Shown here one piece after another: positions 1-9,269 of a stretch of 64,000 nt of DNA. The translations under genes and the position numbers were made by a program. How positions within the stretch are numbered: the first letter of the stretch is position 1; the number at the start of each line of letters is the position of its first letter. Source of the stretch: Aestuariirhabdus sp049985285 (GTDB lineage: Bacteria > Pseudomonadota > Gammaproteobacteria > Pseudomonadales > Aestuariirhabdaceae); contig NZ_JBNIEU010000002.1 in the NCBI RefSeq assembly GCF_049985285.1, positions 1 through 64,000 on the forward strand. Direction: 5' to 3'. The notes beneath the pieces are model-generated. The model saw nothing but the letters and a program-made list of their open reading frames with translations. It was not told where the DNA came from and searched no databases.

Positions 1-61
1 ACCTCTTAGCGCCGATGGTAGTGTGGAGTTTCTCCATGTGAGAGTAGGTCATCGTCAGGCT
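1..61 (+). rRNA. rrf: 5S ribosomal RNA, 3' end only
   Basis: The first 60 or so bases match the 3' half of gammaproteobacterial 5S rRNA: the stretch around GCCGATGGTAGTGTGG, the CTCCATGTGAGAGTAGG stem region and a terminal GTCAGGC that would pair with the 5' end of the molecule. The 5' half lies outside the window. The exact 3' end is uncertain by 2 to 3 bases. It is followed directly by a Rho-independent terminator, so this is the end of an rRNA operon transcribed rightward. Confidence 0.95.
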
Positions 62-70
62 TTTATTCGA

Positions 71-101
71 AACCCCGCAGGTATTCCTGCGGGGTTTTTT
101 T
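71..101 (+). terminator. Rho-independent terminator of the rRNA operon
   Basis: The stem AACCCCGCAG / CTGCGGGGTT closes a six-base loop and runs straight into a T tract ending at about 101. It lies ten bases after the 5S rRNA 3' end and just before the antiporter gene. Confidence 0.93.
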
Positions 102-158
102 ATGGGCGCTAAGGCGGAGGGGGTTATACTCTATGGATCCAATAGAGGAGTGGCGGTT

Positions 159-1745
159 GTGGATCCCCTGATTTTGATTTTTGCATTTGGGTTTGGCTTG
201 CTGGCGAAGCAGGTCGGATTACCGCCTTTGGTCGGTTTTTTGGTGGCGGGGTTTGGCCTTCATTTTGTAGGAGTGCAGCCGAGTGCGCAGCTTGAACTTT
301 TCGCCGACCTGGGTGTAACCCTGCTTCTATTTTCAATCGGCCTTAAACTGGATGTTCGCCAGCTGCTTAAAGCCGAAATTTGGGGCACCGCAACGCTGCA
401 TATGGGACTAACCACCCTGCTTCTTTTTCTCGTTCTCAAGTCGTTGGCTTACAGTGGGTTGACGCTGTTTGAGGGGGTGGGGGGAGAGGCTCTATTACTT
501 ATCGGCTTTGCCTTTAGTTTTTCCAGCACGGTATTTGCGGTGAAGGTGCTTGAGGATAAAGGCGATATGAGCAGTCTATACGGCCAGATCGCGATCGGCA
601 TCCTGATCATGCAGGATCTGTTTGCCGTTATTTTCCTTACTATATCGAAAGAGGGTTGGCCCTCCTTGTGGGCATTTGGTTTGTTAGCGTTACCTCTGCT
701 TCGTCCGTTGCTGTTTAGGGTTCTTGATCGTGTGGGCCACGGAGAAGTGTTGGTGTTGTGCGGGATGTTTTTTGCGTTGATTGTAGGCGCTGAGCTTTTT
801 TATCTGGTTGGGCTCAAGCCTGATCTTGGGGCGTTGATTGTGGGAATGTTGGTCGCTTCTCATCCCAAATCCTCGGAGATGGCAAAGGCGCTTTTCAACC
901 TGAAAGAGCTGTTTCTCGTCGCCTTCTTTTTGAGCGTTGGCCTCATTGGATTACCCACCTGGGAGATGATGGCGGTTGCTCTGGTGCTTGTGATGGTGCT
1001 GCCGGTGAAGGTGGCGCTCTATTTTACGCTAACCAATCTTTTTGGCTTCCGCGCGCGAACCAGTATGTTGAGCTCTCTAGCACTCGCCAATTACAGCGAG
1101 TTCGGTTTGATCGTAGCTGCTATTGGGTGGAAGGCGGGGGTGATCAGCGGCGACTGGTTGGTGGTTATGGCGTTGGCCCTCGCGATAAGTTTTTTGGTCT
1201 CTTCACCGCTTAATATTCATGCGGCCGCGCTCTATAAACGGCTAGGTGCTCGGCTTAAACAGTTTCAGAGCGCTCGGCGCCACCCTGGCGATCGTCCCCT
1301 CGAACTGGGTAACCCCGAAATTCTGGTGTTCGGTATGGGGCGGATTGGTGCGGGTTGTTATGATGAATTACGTACTCGCTTTGGCGATGTAGTCGTCGGT
1401 ATCGAGCATGATGCGGTTAAAATTGCTGCGCACAAAACAGAAGGGAGACGGGTTGCGCTGGGCGATGCCAGCGATAGCGATTTTTGGGATAAGCTCGTAG
1501 CGGGTGATCACTTGCGACTTGTGATGTTGGCGATGCCCCATCACAGAAGCAATCTTTATACGGCGCAACAGCTTCGAGCCATCGACTTCAAGGGGCATGT
1601 TGCAGCCGTGATTCGATTTAACGATGAGCGTGATGAGCTGCTGGCGGAGGGGGTTAGCTCAGTCTTCAATATGTACGATGAGGCGGGCGCAGGATTCGCC
1701 GAGCGCGTATGTTCTGGAGATATCGAAGCCGAGGCGCGTAGCTGA
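159..1745 (+). CDS. Cation:proton antiporter with C-terminal NAD-binding RCK (TrkA-N) domain, KefB/YbaL type
   Basis: This inner-membrane monovalent cation:proton antiporter of the CPA2 family has about 528 residues. Residues 1 to about 380 are a run of hydrophobic segments with the family pattern (GLPPLVGFLVAG near the N-terminus, SSTVFAVKVLEDKG further on). From about residue 395 a TrkA-N/RCK nucleotide-binding domain follows, with the glycine motif GMGRIGAG. The RCK-C domain and the quinone-reductase-like partner (KefF/KefG) of true Kef systems are not seen. I chose the GTG at 159 because AGAGGAG sits 8 bases upstream and translation begins directly with the first membrane segment; an ATG at 102 lies inside the rRNA terminator. 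The transported ion (K+ or Na+) cannot be told from sequence. Confidence 0.9.
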   Translation: MDPLILIFAFGFGLLAKQVGLPPLVGFLVAGFGLHFVGVQPSAQLELFADLGVTLLLFSIGLKLDVRQLLKAEIWGTATLHMGLTTLLLFLVLKSLAYSGLTLFEGVGGEALLLIGFAFSFSSTVFAVKVLEDKGDMSSLYGQIAIGILIMQDLFAVIFLTISKEGWPSLWAFGLLALPLLRPLLFRVLDRVGHGEVLVLCGMFFALIVGAELFYLVGLKPDLGALIVGMLVASHPKSSEMAKALFNLKELFLVAFFLSVGLIGLPTWEMMAVALVLVMVLPVKVALYFTLTNLFGFRARTSMLSSLALANYSEFGLIVAAIGWKAGVISGDWLVVMALALAISFLVSSPLNIHAAALYKRLGARLKQFQSARRHPGDRPLELGNPEILVFGMGRIGAGCYDELRTRFGDVVVGIEHDAVKIAAHKTEGRRVALGDASDSDFWDKLVAGDHLRLVMLAMPHHRSNLYTAQQLRAIDFKGHVAAVIRFNDERDELLAEGVSSVFNMYDEAGAGFAERVCSGDIEAEARS

Positions 1746-1773
1746 CGAACTGTGGGGATCGTTCGTCAGCTAC
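1738..1773. terminator. Perfect inverted repeat overlapping the antiporter stop codon
   Basis: A perfect 13-bp stem (GTAGCTGACGAAC / GTTCGTCAGCTAC) encloses a 10-base loop. The TGA stop of the antiporter gene lies inside the left arm. It sits between the convergent antiporter and ppa genes, so it may end transcription from both sides, although neither side has a clear T run. It could instead be an RNA 3' end stabiliser. Confidence 0.55.
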
Positions 1774-1780
1774 AGCAAGA

Positions 1781-2311
1781 TCAGGGCTTGTAGGCGGCAA
1801 TGGAGTCCATAATCGCTTTTTTGGCTGCTGCTGCGTCATCCCAGCCATCAACCTTGACCCATTTTCCCTCTTCGAGATCTTTGTAGTTCTCGAAGAAGTG
1901 CTCAATTTGCTTGATCAGTAGCTCTGGGAGGTCGGTGTATTCCTGCACGCCCTTGTAGAGCGTCGTGAGCTTGTCGTGAGGAACGGCGATCAGTTTGGCA
2001 TCTTCGCCGCTTTCATCGCTCATGTTCAGGACACCTACCGGACGGCAGCGAATAACGGAGCCCACTACGACGGGATAGGGTGTAACGACGAGAACGTCGA
2101 GGGCGTCACCATCGTCGGCGAGAGTGTTGGGAATGTAACCGTAGTTGGCCGGGTAAAACATAGGTGTGGCCATAAAGCGATCGACAAAAATCTCATCGCT
2201 GTCTTTGTCGATCTCATACTTGATAGGGGTGCTGCTATTTGCAGGGATTTCGATCACTACGTTGATGTCGTGGGGTGCGTCTTTTCCGCAAGGGACCTTA
2301 CTGAAACTCAT
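1781..2311 (-). CDS. ppa: Inorganic pyrophosphatase (type I)
   Basis: Soluble pyrophosphatase, 176 residues, the same length as E. coli Ppa; it hydrolyses PPi to phosphate in the cytoplasm and pulls biosynthetic reactions forward. The family signature with metal-binding aspartates is present (DDGDALDVLVVTPYP near residue 65), as are EIPANSSTPIKYEID and the late EGKWVKVDGW. The start at 2311 (MSFSKVP) has AAAGGCGG upstream; an in-frame ATG 45 bases earlier gives an N-terminal extension not typical of the family. The gene converges on the antiporter. A PPi-type phosphofructokinase near 20 kb would compete for the same substrate. Confidence 0.97.
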   Translation of the reverse strand: MSFSKVPCGKDAPHDINVVIEIPANSSTPIKYEIDKDSDEIFVDRFMATPMFYPANYGYIPNTLADDGDALDVLVVTPYPVVVGSVIRCRPVGVLNMSDESGEDAKLIAVPHDKLTTLYKGVQEYTDLPELLIKQIEHFFENYKDLEEGKWVKVDGWDDAAAAKKAIMDSIAAYKP

Positions 2312-2570
2312 GATGCCGCCTTTTTTCTGGTGCGTTGTAGAGAGTGTTGGGCGCAAAGTATAAATCTTGAACAGCAGCGATGCCAGCTAGTGCGACCCGT
2401 ATGTGGGCGTTTTTCGATGCACGGTAGGATCTCCTATGGTGGGAAGACGGTTATCCGTCATGGCGTGTAAAATAGCTCGTCTGTTGGTGTGTTAGGTCAC
2501 AGATCTGGTGGTTGCTAGTCTCCAGAGTAGGCGCCCATTCGGCTAATGAATTGAACTTAAGGAGATGGAA

Positions 2571-2906
2571 ATGATTAAAGTGCTTCGTGCAGGGTTTTGG
2601 GTAGCGATGCTGGCGCTGTTGGGTATGAGTGCCGCCAGTCGGGCGGCAGGGCCGGCTCCAGGGGAGCTGGTGATCGATGTCAGAACTCAGGGTGAATATT
2701 CAGGAGGGCACTACCCCGGGGCAAAGAACATCCCGTTTGATGTGATTGGTGCGCGAATCGAGGAATTAACCGAAGATCGTAGCCAGCCCATCGCGCTGTA
2801 TTGCCGAAGTGGGCGACGCGCCAGTGTAGCGCTACAAACCCTAAACGCGATGGGGTATACGAATGTTACCAACTATGGCGGCCTGTCGGACATCTCCACG
2901 CCTTGA
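2571..2906 (+). CDS. Small exported single-domain rhodanese (PspE-like)
   Basis: A rhodanese-fold sulfurtransferase of about 111 residues. The N-terminus is a signal peptide (hydrophobic VAMLALLGMSAASRAAG), so the mature protein is probably periplasmic. The rhodanese domain follows, with VIDVRTQGEYSGGHYPGA and the catalytic loop YCRSGRRA whose cysteine carries the persulfide. Size and layout resemble the thiosulfate sulfurtransferase PspE. The ATG at 2571 has TTAAGGAG six bases upstream; an ATG at 2565 overlaps that site. The physiological sulfur donor is unknown. It converges on the FimV-like gene with 24 bases between them. Confidence 0.88.
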   Translation: MIKVLRAGFWVAMLALLGMSAASRAAGPAPGELVIDVRTQGEYSGGHYPGAKNIPFDVIGARIEELTEDRSQPIALYCRSGRRASVALQTLNAMGYTNVTNYGGLSDISTP

Positions 2907-2930
2907 CCTTGTTGCGCAGGAGCGGATAGC

Positions 2931-4949
2931 TCAGGGCTTTTCCTTGGCGCCATCGGAAGAAGCATCTGATGTCTCTCCTGCGGTATCCTTAATTTGGTGC
3001 CACTCATCTTCCGATGCGCTGTCCAGGTCCAGCTCAGAAAGCACCTCCTGATCCGGGAAATAGTCCAGCTCCTCGCTGCTAAGGCCCAGCTCCTCATCGG
3101 TCAGCAGGGCCTCTTCCAGTGACTCGGTGGAGGCAGTGCCGACGGGTGCCTCGATCGGTTCCTTGCTCTCCATGGGGCGATTCATGAGTAGCCGCAACTC
3201 CTTCAGTTGCTGTTGCACCGTATCGCTCAGGCTTTTATCCAGCTCGCTGGCGATCAGGTCGAACGCTTCGATATCCTCCTCCTTACAGTGCAGCTCGAGT
3301 AGTGTTAGTTTCAGGTCCTCGCGGTTTGGGTCCTGGGTTAACGCGTCACGAATTAATGATTTAGCCTCTCGCAGTCGTCCGTACGCAAGATAAATGTTAG
3401 CGGCGCGGATAGTCTCGTCGAGCTCATCCTCCTCTTCAATAAACTGATCATCGTCGATTCTGAGTGGATCCGGCTCCGGGAGGTCGATCCTTCGTATATC
3501 GGCGGCCGGCACGGCGGGTGCAGGTTTGTCCTCCTCCGTGATGTCTTCATCGGGGCTATTGGTTTCTAGCTCGTGGGAAATAATTTTGTCAGCCGTTAAG
3601 CGTTCGCTGGCAGGCTGGCCAGTACGTTTTAACAATAACCATACCAGTGCAAGAAATAGCAGCAATGATGTAGTCAGGGACGCGACAAACGCAGGGTGCC
3701 TCATCACGTCGCTGGATGTGATGCCCGGTATCGGCTGGGTGACGGCGATGCTGGAAAGACCGCTCTCCTTTTGCGCAACCGGGTCAATGATGGCCGTGGT
3801 TTGCTCGGACGTTGCCGTCCGCTCATCGGTGTTCGCGCTCCCATCCTGGTTAGCCGCTATAGCGGATGCGGGTAAAGTACGCTGTTGGGACAGGGACTGG
3901 TTCAAGGCTTGCTGCTTATCTTTAAGGGTTTCGAGCTCCTCATACTGCTGCAAAATCGTACGCAGTAGAATGGCCTTCTCTTCCATTAGCTCGCTATAGG
4001 TGGACTGCAGTTGGGCGATATCCTGAGTAGCAAGGGAGTGCTCTTCGCTCGCATTTAGCAGTCGCAGTTGATCACGGCTAGATGACGGTTCTATTTGTGT
4101 TGACGGGATATCTGCCCTCGCTATCTCCTCTAATGGCTCGGATTCAATTTCCGAAATAGAGGGTAGGGAAGGGGGTTGGGTTGGTTGAAGGGCGGAGTCT
4201 CGTGCTGCAATCGCCTGTTTGCCTTTGTTAATTTGGGTGCCGACGTACTGGCGGGCTTCGTCCTCACTTACCCCTATGACATCTTCGATCGAAGGTATTC
4301 GTAGTTGCTGGCGGGCTTTCAGGAGGTTGATATTGCCGTTAATAAAGGCGCTGCGGTTCATCTGATGCAGAGTTTGCATGGTTTGCTGCACACTGACCTC
4401 TGCGGACGGGCGCAGCCTGTTAGCGATGATCCAGAGGGAGTCTCCCGGGCGTGTGGTATAGAGCCCGCTAGGTACGGCGTTTTCCCTTATGGAAGGTTGC
4501 GCTAACTGGGTTTCGGGAGGCGGACCCTGTGGTGCGTTAACGGCATTGGAGGCGATCGTGGGTGGGTCCAGTAATACGGCGTATTCGCGTAGGAGCTGAC
4601 CTTTTGCCCATTGCAGGTCAAGCACGAAGTTAAGGAAAGGCTCTTTGACGGCATCTTTGCTGGTGACGAGCAAAAATTGTTTACCGTCGTCGTTGGTGCG
4701 CAGCTCAAACTTTAGCTGGCTGAGAAATACGTCGCGGGAGACACCAAGGCGCTGAAACTGGTCGCGGCTCGCGAGCTTGGCGATGAGCTCCTGAGGGCTT
4801 ATCGGGTCTGACCCCGTTAATTCGATCTCAGCCCATAGCGCTGCGCCAATCGTCGATTTCACGGTGATTTCGCCGGCACCCAGTGCGAGGGCGGTGCCGG
4901 GCAAAAGCAACGCGCTGTACAGGACAGCTATCGAACACGGGCGCAACAT
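2931..4949 (-). CDS. FimV/HubP-like polar landmark protein with LysM motif
   Basis: About 672 residues. The N-terminus is a signal peptide (ALLLPGTALALGAGEI) followed by the FimV N-terminal domain (ITVKSTIGAALWAEIEL). Near residues 165-225 there is a LysM-like peptidoglycan-binding segment (TTRPGDSLWIIANRLRP). A coiled coil lies around residues 310-370, one transmembrane helix (SLLLFLALVWLLLK) near 435, then an acidic tail and a C-terminal TPR-like FimV domain (NIYLAYGRLREAKSLI). FimV/HubP proteins mark the cell pole and organise type IV pili, flagella and chromosome partners. It is shorter than Pseudomonas FimV and is not beside asd or truA, so it may be a paralogue. The start at 4949 is chosen because the signal peptide begins there; an in-frame ATG at 5015 adds 22 charged residues. 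Confidence 0.87.
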   Translation of the reverse strand: MLRPCSIAVLYSALLLPGTALALGAGEITVKSTIGAALWAEIELTGSDPISPQELIAKLASRDQFQRLGVSRDVFLSQLKFELRTNDDGKQFLLVTSKDAVKEPFLNFVLDLQWAKGQLLREYAVLLDPPTIASNAVNAPQGPPPETQLAQPSIRENAVPSGLYTTRPGDSLWIIANRLRPSAEVSVQQTMQTLHQMNRSAFINGNINLLKARQQLRIPSIEDVIGVSEDEARQYVGTQINKGKQAIAARDSALQPTQPPSLPSISEIESEPLEEIARADIPSTQIEPSSSRDQLRLLNASEEHSLATQDIAQLQSTYSELMEEKAILLRTILQQYEELETLKDKQQALNQSLSQQRTLPASAIAANQDGSANTDERTATSEQTTAIIDPVAQKESGLSSIAVTQPIPGITSSDVMRHPAFVASLTTSLLLFLALVWLLLKRTGQPASERLTADKIISHELETNSPDEDITEEDKPAPAVPAADIRRIDLPEPDPLRIDDDQFIEEEDELDETIRAANIYLAYGRLREAKSLIRDALTQDPNREDLKLTLLELHCKEEDIEAFDLIASELDKSLSDTVQQQLKELRLLMNRPMESKEPIEAPVGTASTESLEEALLTDEELGLSSEELDYFPDQEVLSELDLDSASEDEWHQIKDTAGETSDASSDGAKEKP

Positions 4950-5268
4950 ATCCTTAGAATTCCTTGATTTCCGTGGAAATTGGCGCGTAAATCCCATTTG
5001 ATCAAAGGCCGGCACGAGGAAACCGGCTAAGTCTTCGGTAAGATGACACGCTATGCTTTATTTTTAGCACAATTCATTTTACATAACAGAATAGTTTATA
5101 GCGGTTAGTTAACAAGCACCCTTTGGTTCGGGGTTCTAATTAGCTTATTGAATATCGGAGTATGCTGTATGGCGTGCTTTCGTATAAAAGGGCTATGATT
5201 AACCTTGGCGCAGGGGGTGAGGCCAAACGACGCTGTTTTAGCACTCCAACACAATAAGATAGGCCAGG
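4950..5268. promoter_or_regulatory. Divergent intergenic region between fimV-like and PilZ-GGDEF-EAL genes
   Basis: About 320 bases without a supported gene separate two divergent genes. The part from about 5040 to 5165 is distinctly AT-rich compared with the flanks. A TATAAA at 5183-5188 could be a -10 element for the rightward gene, but I see no matching -35. On the other strand, TA-rich hexamers near 5080-5100 could serve the fimV-like gene. No clear hairpin terminator or RNA gene is visible. Confidence 0.4.
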
Positions 5269-8200
5269 ATGAGGGACGAACGCAGAACATCGGTACGGGT
5301 ATCCTTCAGCTGCCGTGCGCAGCTGATGCTAATGGGGCACGCGATGCTCGGTTGCCGCGTGTCGGATCTGTGCTCTGGGGGGTTTTACCTAACCCAAATT
5401 ATGGGGCTGACGCGGATGATCGAAGATCCGGTCAACCCAGTCGTTGAAGGTGCATTGGCCGAAGTGTTGGTGTTTCTTACCGGTAGAGAGGGCGAGGCCC
5501 CGTTGCGTTTCAGTACCTGTGTGCGGCGTATTGAACAGGATTCGCTCGGTGTGGAGTTGACCGCAGCCGGCTCTGTACATATCACCAGCCTATTAGAGAT
5601 GGCCAAGGGCCAGCAACAGCAGGCTAGTCGCGATTTACCGCAGCGGCCACCGCAGCCGTCGTTGGCAGTTCGTAGTGAGCTGGTAGCTCGCCTTCGCTCT
5701 CCCCTGGACCATGCCCTGTCAGCAGTGCTCGATGACTTTTTTGAAGCTGCAGCGACTCGACTGCTCGCCTCCGCAAGTCAGGCCGCTAATAACACCGAGC
5801 AGACCCAGTATTTTGACCTGATGGGCGAACTCAAAAAACGCCGTCAGATCTTTTCCAAGCAGTATCGGCGCCAACTGCTGGATGCCTGGGATGCGTTTTC
5901 CCGGCCCGAGGTCGTGATCAAGGAGATAGCCCAGCAGCAGCCTGAAAACGACCTCTCGGTGGTGGATAAAGAGGAGTTTGAAGACTGGCTGACGATCAAT
6001 GTGATGGTCGGCAATGCCGAAGCAAAATATCGACAGCAGATGGACTGGCTGCAAGCCCGACTCAGTGTGCTCGCAGGGCGTGACCTCGACGCAACCAATA
6101 CGCCACTTGGCCCCGACTATATTTATGGCTGTATGCAAAATACGACGGAGATGATCAACACCACTGCCCGATTGCAAAAAGAGCTCTACAAGATTTTTGA
6201 ATCAGCGATGCTGCCACGCCTTGGGGAGCTGTATGGCCTCTTTAATGAGCAGCTTAAGGCCGCGGGAGTACTACCCGATGTAGAGAAACGGCGCAAAGCC
6301 CGTCGTAATGCGAATACGGCCCAGGTTTCTGATCCTGCGCGTGTCTCGGCTGGAGATGTCCGCGACACTGGCGAGCAGTCTTTGTCGCAGCAAGAGTCGT
6401 CAGATGGCGGCCCGGCGTCGCAGCCTATTGAGCCGCCACGCAGCGAACCCCCTGTGGGCTCGACGGCCTCTCTGGAGGCTATTCATAACCTGTTGTCCTG
6501 GCGGAGATCCAGCGTTAACCCGCCAACGCAAGACGCTACTACTGCAGCAAATAACGACGAGTTTGTGGCGCCCGGGGCCAAGTCCGGGAAAGCAGGGCAA
6601 TGGTCTCAGCTGGAGTTGATGGCTGCATTGACCGTGCTGCAAGGGCAGCTTCAGGACACTTCGGCTCGGGCATCGGACAAAGACCTGCGGGAGCAGCTCG
6701 CATCAACCCTGCAGTCATCAGATCCACAGCAGAGGCAGTTTAGTGGCATCCAGCAGGATTGCCTCGACATCGTAGATTCGCTGTTTGAGGTGCTGATGGA
6801 CCACCACGATATACCTGAAAAGGTGCAGCCCTGGCTGAAAGCGCAGCAGGTACCCCTGCTAAAGGTGCTGGTGCAGGATCAGACCTTCTTTACCAATGCT
6901 CGACACCCGGCGCGGCAGGTCCTCAATAAGATGGCTCGGCTGGCGGCTGCTCCCAGCGGCGCGGTGGAAAGTATGCAAAAAACCCTCAAGGGGTATTGCG
7001 ACAGGATTCTCACCGAATTTGATCGAGATCCCGCGGTATACGAAAGCGTGCACCAGGAACTTGAGAAGCTTGAAAATCGCCAGCTGCAGGCGATTGATCG
7101 AAATACCCAGCGACTGGTGCGCAGTTGCGATGGCCAACAAAAGCTGAAACAGGCCAAACAGGTGGTCGGCTGTGAGATAGATCTGCGTATTGGCGGGCGC
7201 AAGGTGCCTCCTGTGGTGCCTTTGTTGCTGGATACCGGGCTGCGGGATGCCATGGTGTTGACCTATGTTCGAGAAAGCGTCAATAGCGACAACTGGCGAG
7301 AGCTTTGGCAGCTGTTTGACCAGCTTCTGGAGTGGTTGGGGGTGCGCAAGCGCAGGGAGGTTGGAGCTGAACTTGAACGAACCCTGGAAACCGAAGCGTT
7401 ACTCGATATGGTCGAGGGTTATCTGGATATTCCTGCGGTGGATCCGTATCAGAGAGATCAAGTGATCGAGCAGTTGCGCCAGACTTTACTGCGAGGGTTA
7501 GAATCCAGTGACCGCCATGATTGGGTCGCAGTGCCGGTTATTAGTGCGGTGGATAGCGCTGATCGTGAATCGATTGATGAAGAGGAGAATACAGAGAATG
7601 AGCGTTGGAGGCAGAGGGCCAAGCGCCTCAACGTGGGGGATTGGCTTGGGCAAATAGAGGGAGAGGATCGAGAAAGCGATATCAAATTGGCCTGGGTAGG
7701 TGATGGCTTTTCTTCGTTTGTTTTTGTCAATCGACAGGGCTTAAAGGCCATAGATTACGATCTCGACGAGCTGGCGCAGGCGATGAGCGAGGGGCTGCTG
7801 CCCATCGACCATAAGGGAGAGGACTCGCTACTTGATCGAGGTATGTTCAATATCGTGCAAAACGTCTATAGGGATATGGCGTACCAAACCAGCCATGATC
7901 AATTGACGGGGTTGCTCAGTCGCAAGTCATTTGAGAAACAGCTGTATAACCTGATTAATAGCGGTAGCGAAGATATCCGAACCCATACACTCTGTTTTAT
8001 TGATGTTGACTTTTTTAAAGCGGTGAACAGTAACTGCGGCACCGAAGCGGGGGATCAGCTGCTACAGGAGATCGCGTTAACGCTGGGTGAGAGCGAGTAC
8101 CCGATACTGATGAGTGGACGGGTCGGAGGCAATGAGTTTGCCCTGGTGTTGGAAAATATGGAGCTTGAGGATGCTATGGTGGCGGCTGAATCGCTGCGCC

Positions 8201-9186
8201 ATGGGGTGGAGGCGATGGATTTCTCATGGGGTGGGCAAAATTTGCCGCAAACGGTGAGCGTGGGTGTAGCTGAGATAAATAGCTCCGTCAACTCTGCTTC
8301 TGCGCTGCTGCACAATGCCAGCACTGCCTGTGTGCAAGCGAAGGAGGGGGGGCGCAACCAGACGGTTGCCTACCACTCCCAGGCCGAGTTTTCCCAGCAA
8401 AGCGACGAGATGAGCATGCTGGCCCTGGTTCAGAAAGTGCTGGAAGAAGACTTACTCGAGCTGCGCTGCCAGCGTATACAAAATTTGTCCAGCCCAACCG
8501 CGCCCGGCCATTATGAGGTACTACTCAGTGTCCGCGATGGAGAGGGGCTGGATATACCATTGGAAGCTTTTATTCAGGCGGCGGAAAAGCACAATCGGAT
8601 GGCGGCAGTGGATCGCTGGGTGATTAGCTCTATGTTTGAGTGGATTGTTAATAACCCGTTGCAGGCGAATTTGATGGGGAGCTACTCCATCAACCTCTCC
8701 GGTAATTCGCTGAACGATAATCGTCTGATGGACTTTATCCTTGAGCAGTTTTCCACTACTGGAGTGTCCCCCGAGCGTATCTGTTTCGAAGTGACAGAAA
8801 CTGCCACCATCACCCATATCGCCAAAACGGCTGACTTGATTCGAGAGCTAAAGCGGTTTGGTTGCCGTTTCTCTTTGGACGACTTCGGTACCGGCCTCTC
8901 CTCCTTTGCTTACCTCAAGCAACTGCCGGTGGATTACCTGAAAATTGATGGTGTCTTTATCAAAGAGATCGCGGAAAGCTCGGTCGATTACGCCATGGTG
9001 AAATCGATCAAAGAGGTTGGGCACTTTATGGGGATGGAGGTTATTGCCGAGTACGCAGAAAGCGAGAGTATCTTACATTGCTTGCGCGAGATCGGTATTG
9101 ATTATGCCCAGGGGTATGCGGTTGAACACCCCCAACCCTTGAGCTACTACAAGGAGTATTACTCCGACCCTGTGTCCGTGCCCTAG
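5269..9186 (+). CDS. PilZ-DUF1631-GGDEF-EAL cyclic di-GMP signalling protein
   Basis: A 1305-residue cytoplasmic protein without membrane segments. Residues 1-100 form a PilZ domain (RRTSVRVSF with the arginine motif, then SDLCSGGFYL). A long helical DUF1631 region covers about 130-740. A GGDEF domain (about 880-1040) has the signature site changed to GGNEF (residues 953-957). An EAL domain (about 1055-1300) keeps the key residues: E1083 in an EVL form, INLSGN, FEVTET, DDFGTG (D1204/D1205), LKIDG, AEYAE and the late QGY. Phosphodiesterase activity is therefore likely and cyclase activity doubtful. It is divergent from the fimV-like gene, which suggests a role at the pole or in type IV pili. 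The ATG at 5269 is preceded by GGCCAGG. Confidence 0.9.
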   Translation: MRDERRTSVRVSFSCRAQLMLMGHAMLGCRVSDLCSGGFYLTQIMGLTRMIEDPVNPVVEGALAEVLVFLTGREGEAPLRFSTCVRRIEQDSLGVELTAAGSVHITSLLEMAKGQQQQASRDLPQRPPQPSLAVRSELVARLRSPLDHALSAVLDDFFEAAATRLLASASQAANNTEQTQYFDLMGELKKRRQIFSKQYRRQLLDAWDAFSRPEVVIKEIAQQQPENDLSVVDKEEFEDWLTINVMVGNAEAKYRQQMDWLQARLSVLAGRDLDATNTPLGPDYIYGCMQNTTEMINTTARLQKELYKIFESAMLPRLGELYGLFNEQLKAAGVLPDVEKRRKARRNANTAQVSDPARVSAGDVRDTGEQSLSQQESSDGGPASQPIEPPRSEPPVGSTASLEAIHNLLSWRRSSVNPPTQDATTAANNDEFVAPGAKSGKAGQWSQLELMAALTVLQGQLQDTSARASDKDLREQLASTLQSSDPQQRQFSGIQQDCLDIVDSLFEVLMDHHDIPEKVQPWLKAQQVPLLKVLVQDQTFFTNARHPARQVLNKMARLAAAPSGAVESMQKTLKGYCDRILTEFDRDPAVYESVHQELEKLENRQLQAIDRNTQRLVRSCDGQQKLKQAKQVVGCEIDLRIGGRKVPPVVPLLLDTGLRDAMVLTYVRESVNSDNWRELWQLFDQLLEWLGVRKRREVGAELERTLETEALLDMVEGYLDIPAVDPYQRDQVIEQLRQTLLRGLESSDRHDWVAVPVISAVDSADRESIDEEENTENERWRQRAKRLNVGDWLGQIEGEDRESDIKLAWVGDGFSSFVFVNRQGLKAIDYDLDELAQAMSEGLLPIDHKGEDSLLDRGMFNIVQNVYRDMAYQTSHDQLTGLLSRKSFEKQLYNLINSGSEDIRTHTLCFIDVDFFKAVNSNCGTEAGDQLLQEIALTLGESEYPILMSGRVGGNEFALVLENMELEDAMVAAESLRHGVEAMDFSWGGQNLPQTVSVGVAEINSSVNSASALLHNASTACVQAKEGGRNQTVAYHSQAEFSQQSDEMSMLALVQKVLEEDLLELRCQRIQNLSSPTAPGHYEVLLSVRDGEGLDIPLEAFIQAAEKHNRMAAVDRWVISSMFEWIVNNPLQANLMGSYSINLSGNSLNDNRLMDFILEQFSTTGVSPERICFEVTETATITHIAKTADLIRELKRFGCRFSLDDFGTGLSSFAYLKQLPVDYLKIDGVFIKEIAESSVDYAMVKSIKEVGHFMGMEVIAEYAESESILHCLREIGIDYAQGYAVEHPQPLSYYKEYYSDPVSVP

Positions 9187-9269
9187 GCGCTTTTGCCTTT
9201 TAACCAAGAATCGGTATTTCGAGTATAGGGCAGTGCTCTTGCAGTGTTGTTTTGCGTGTTGGTGACGAT

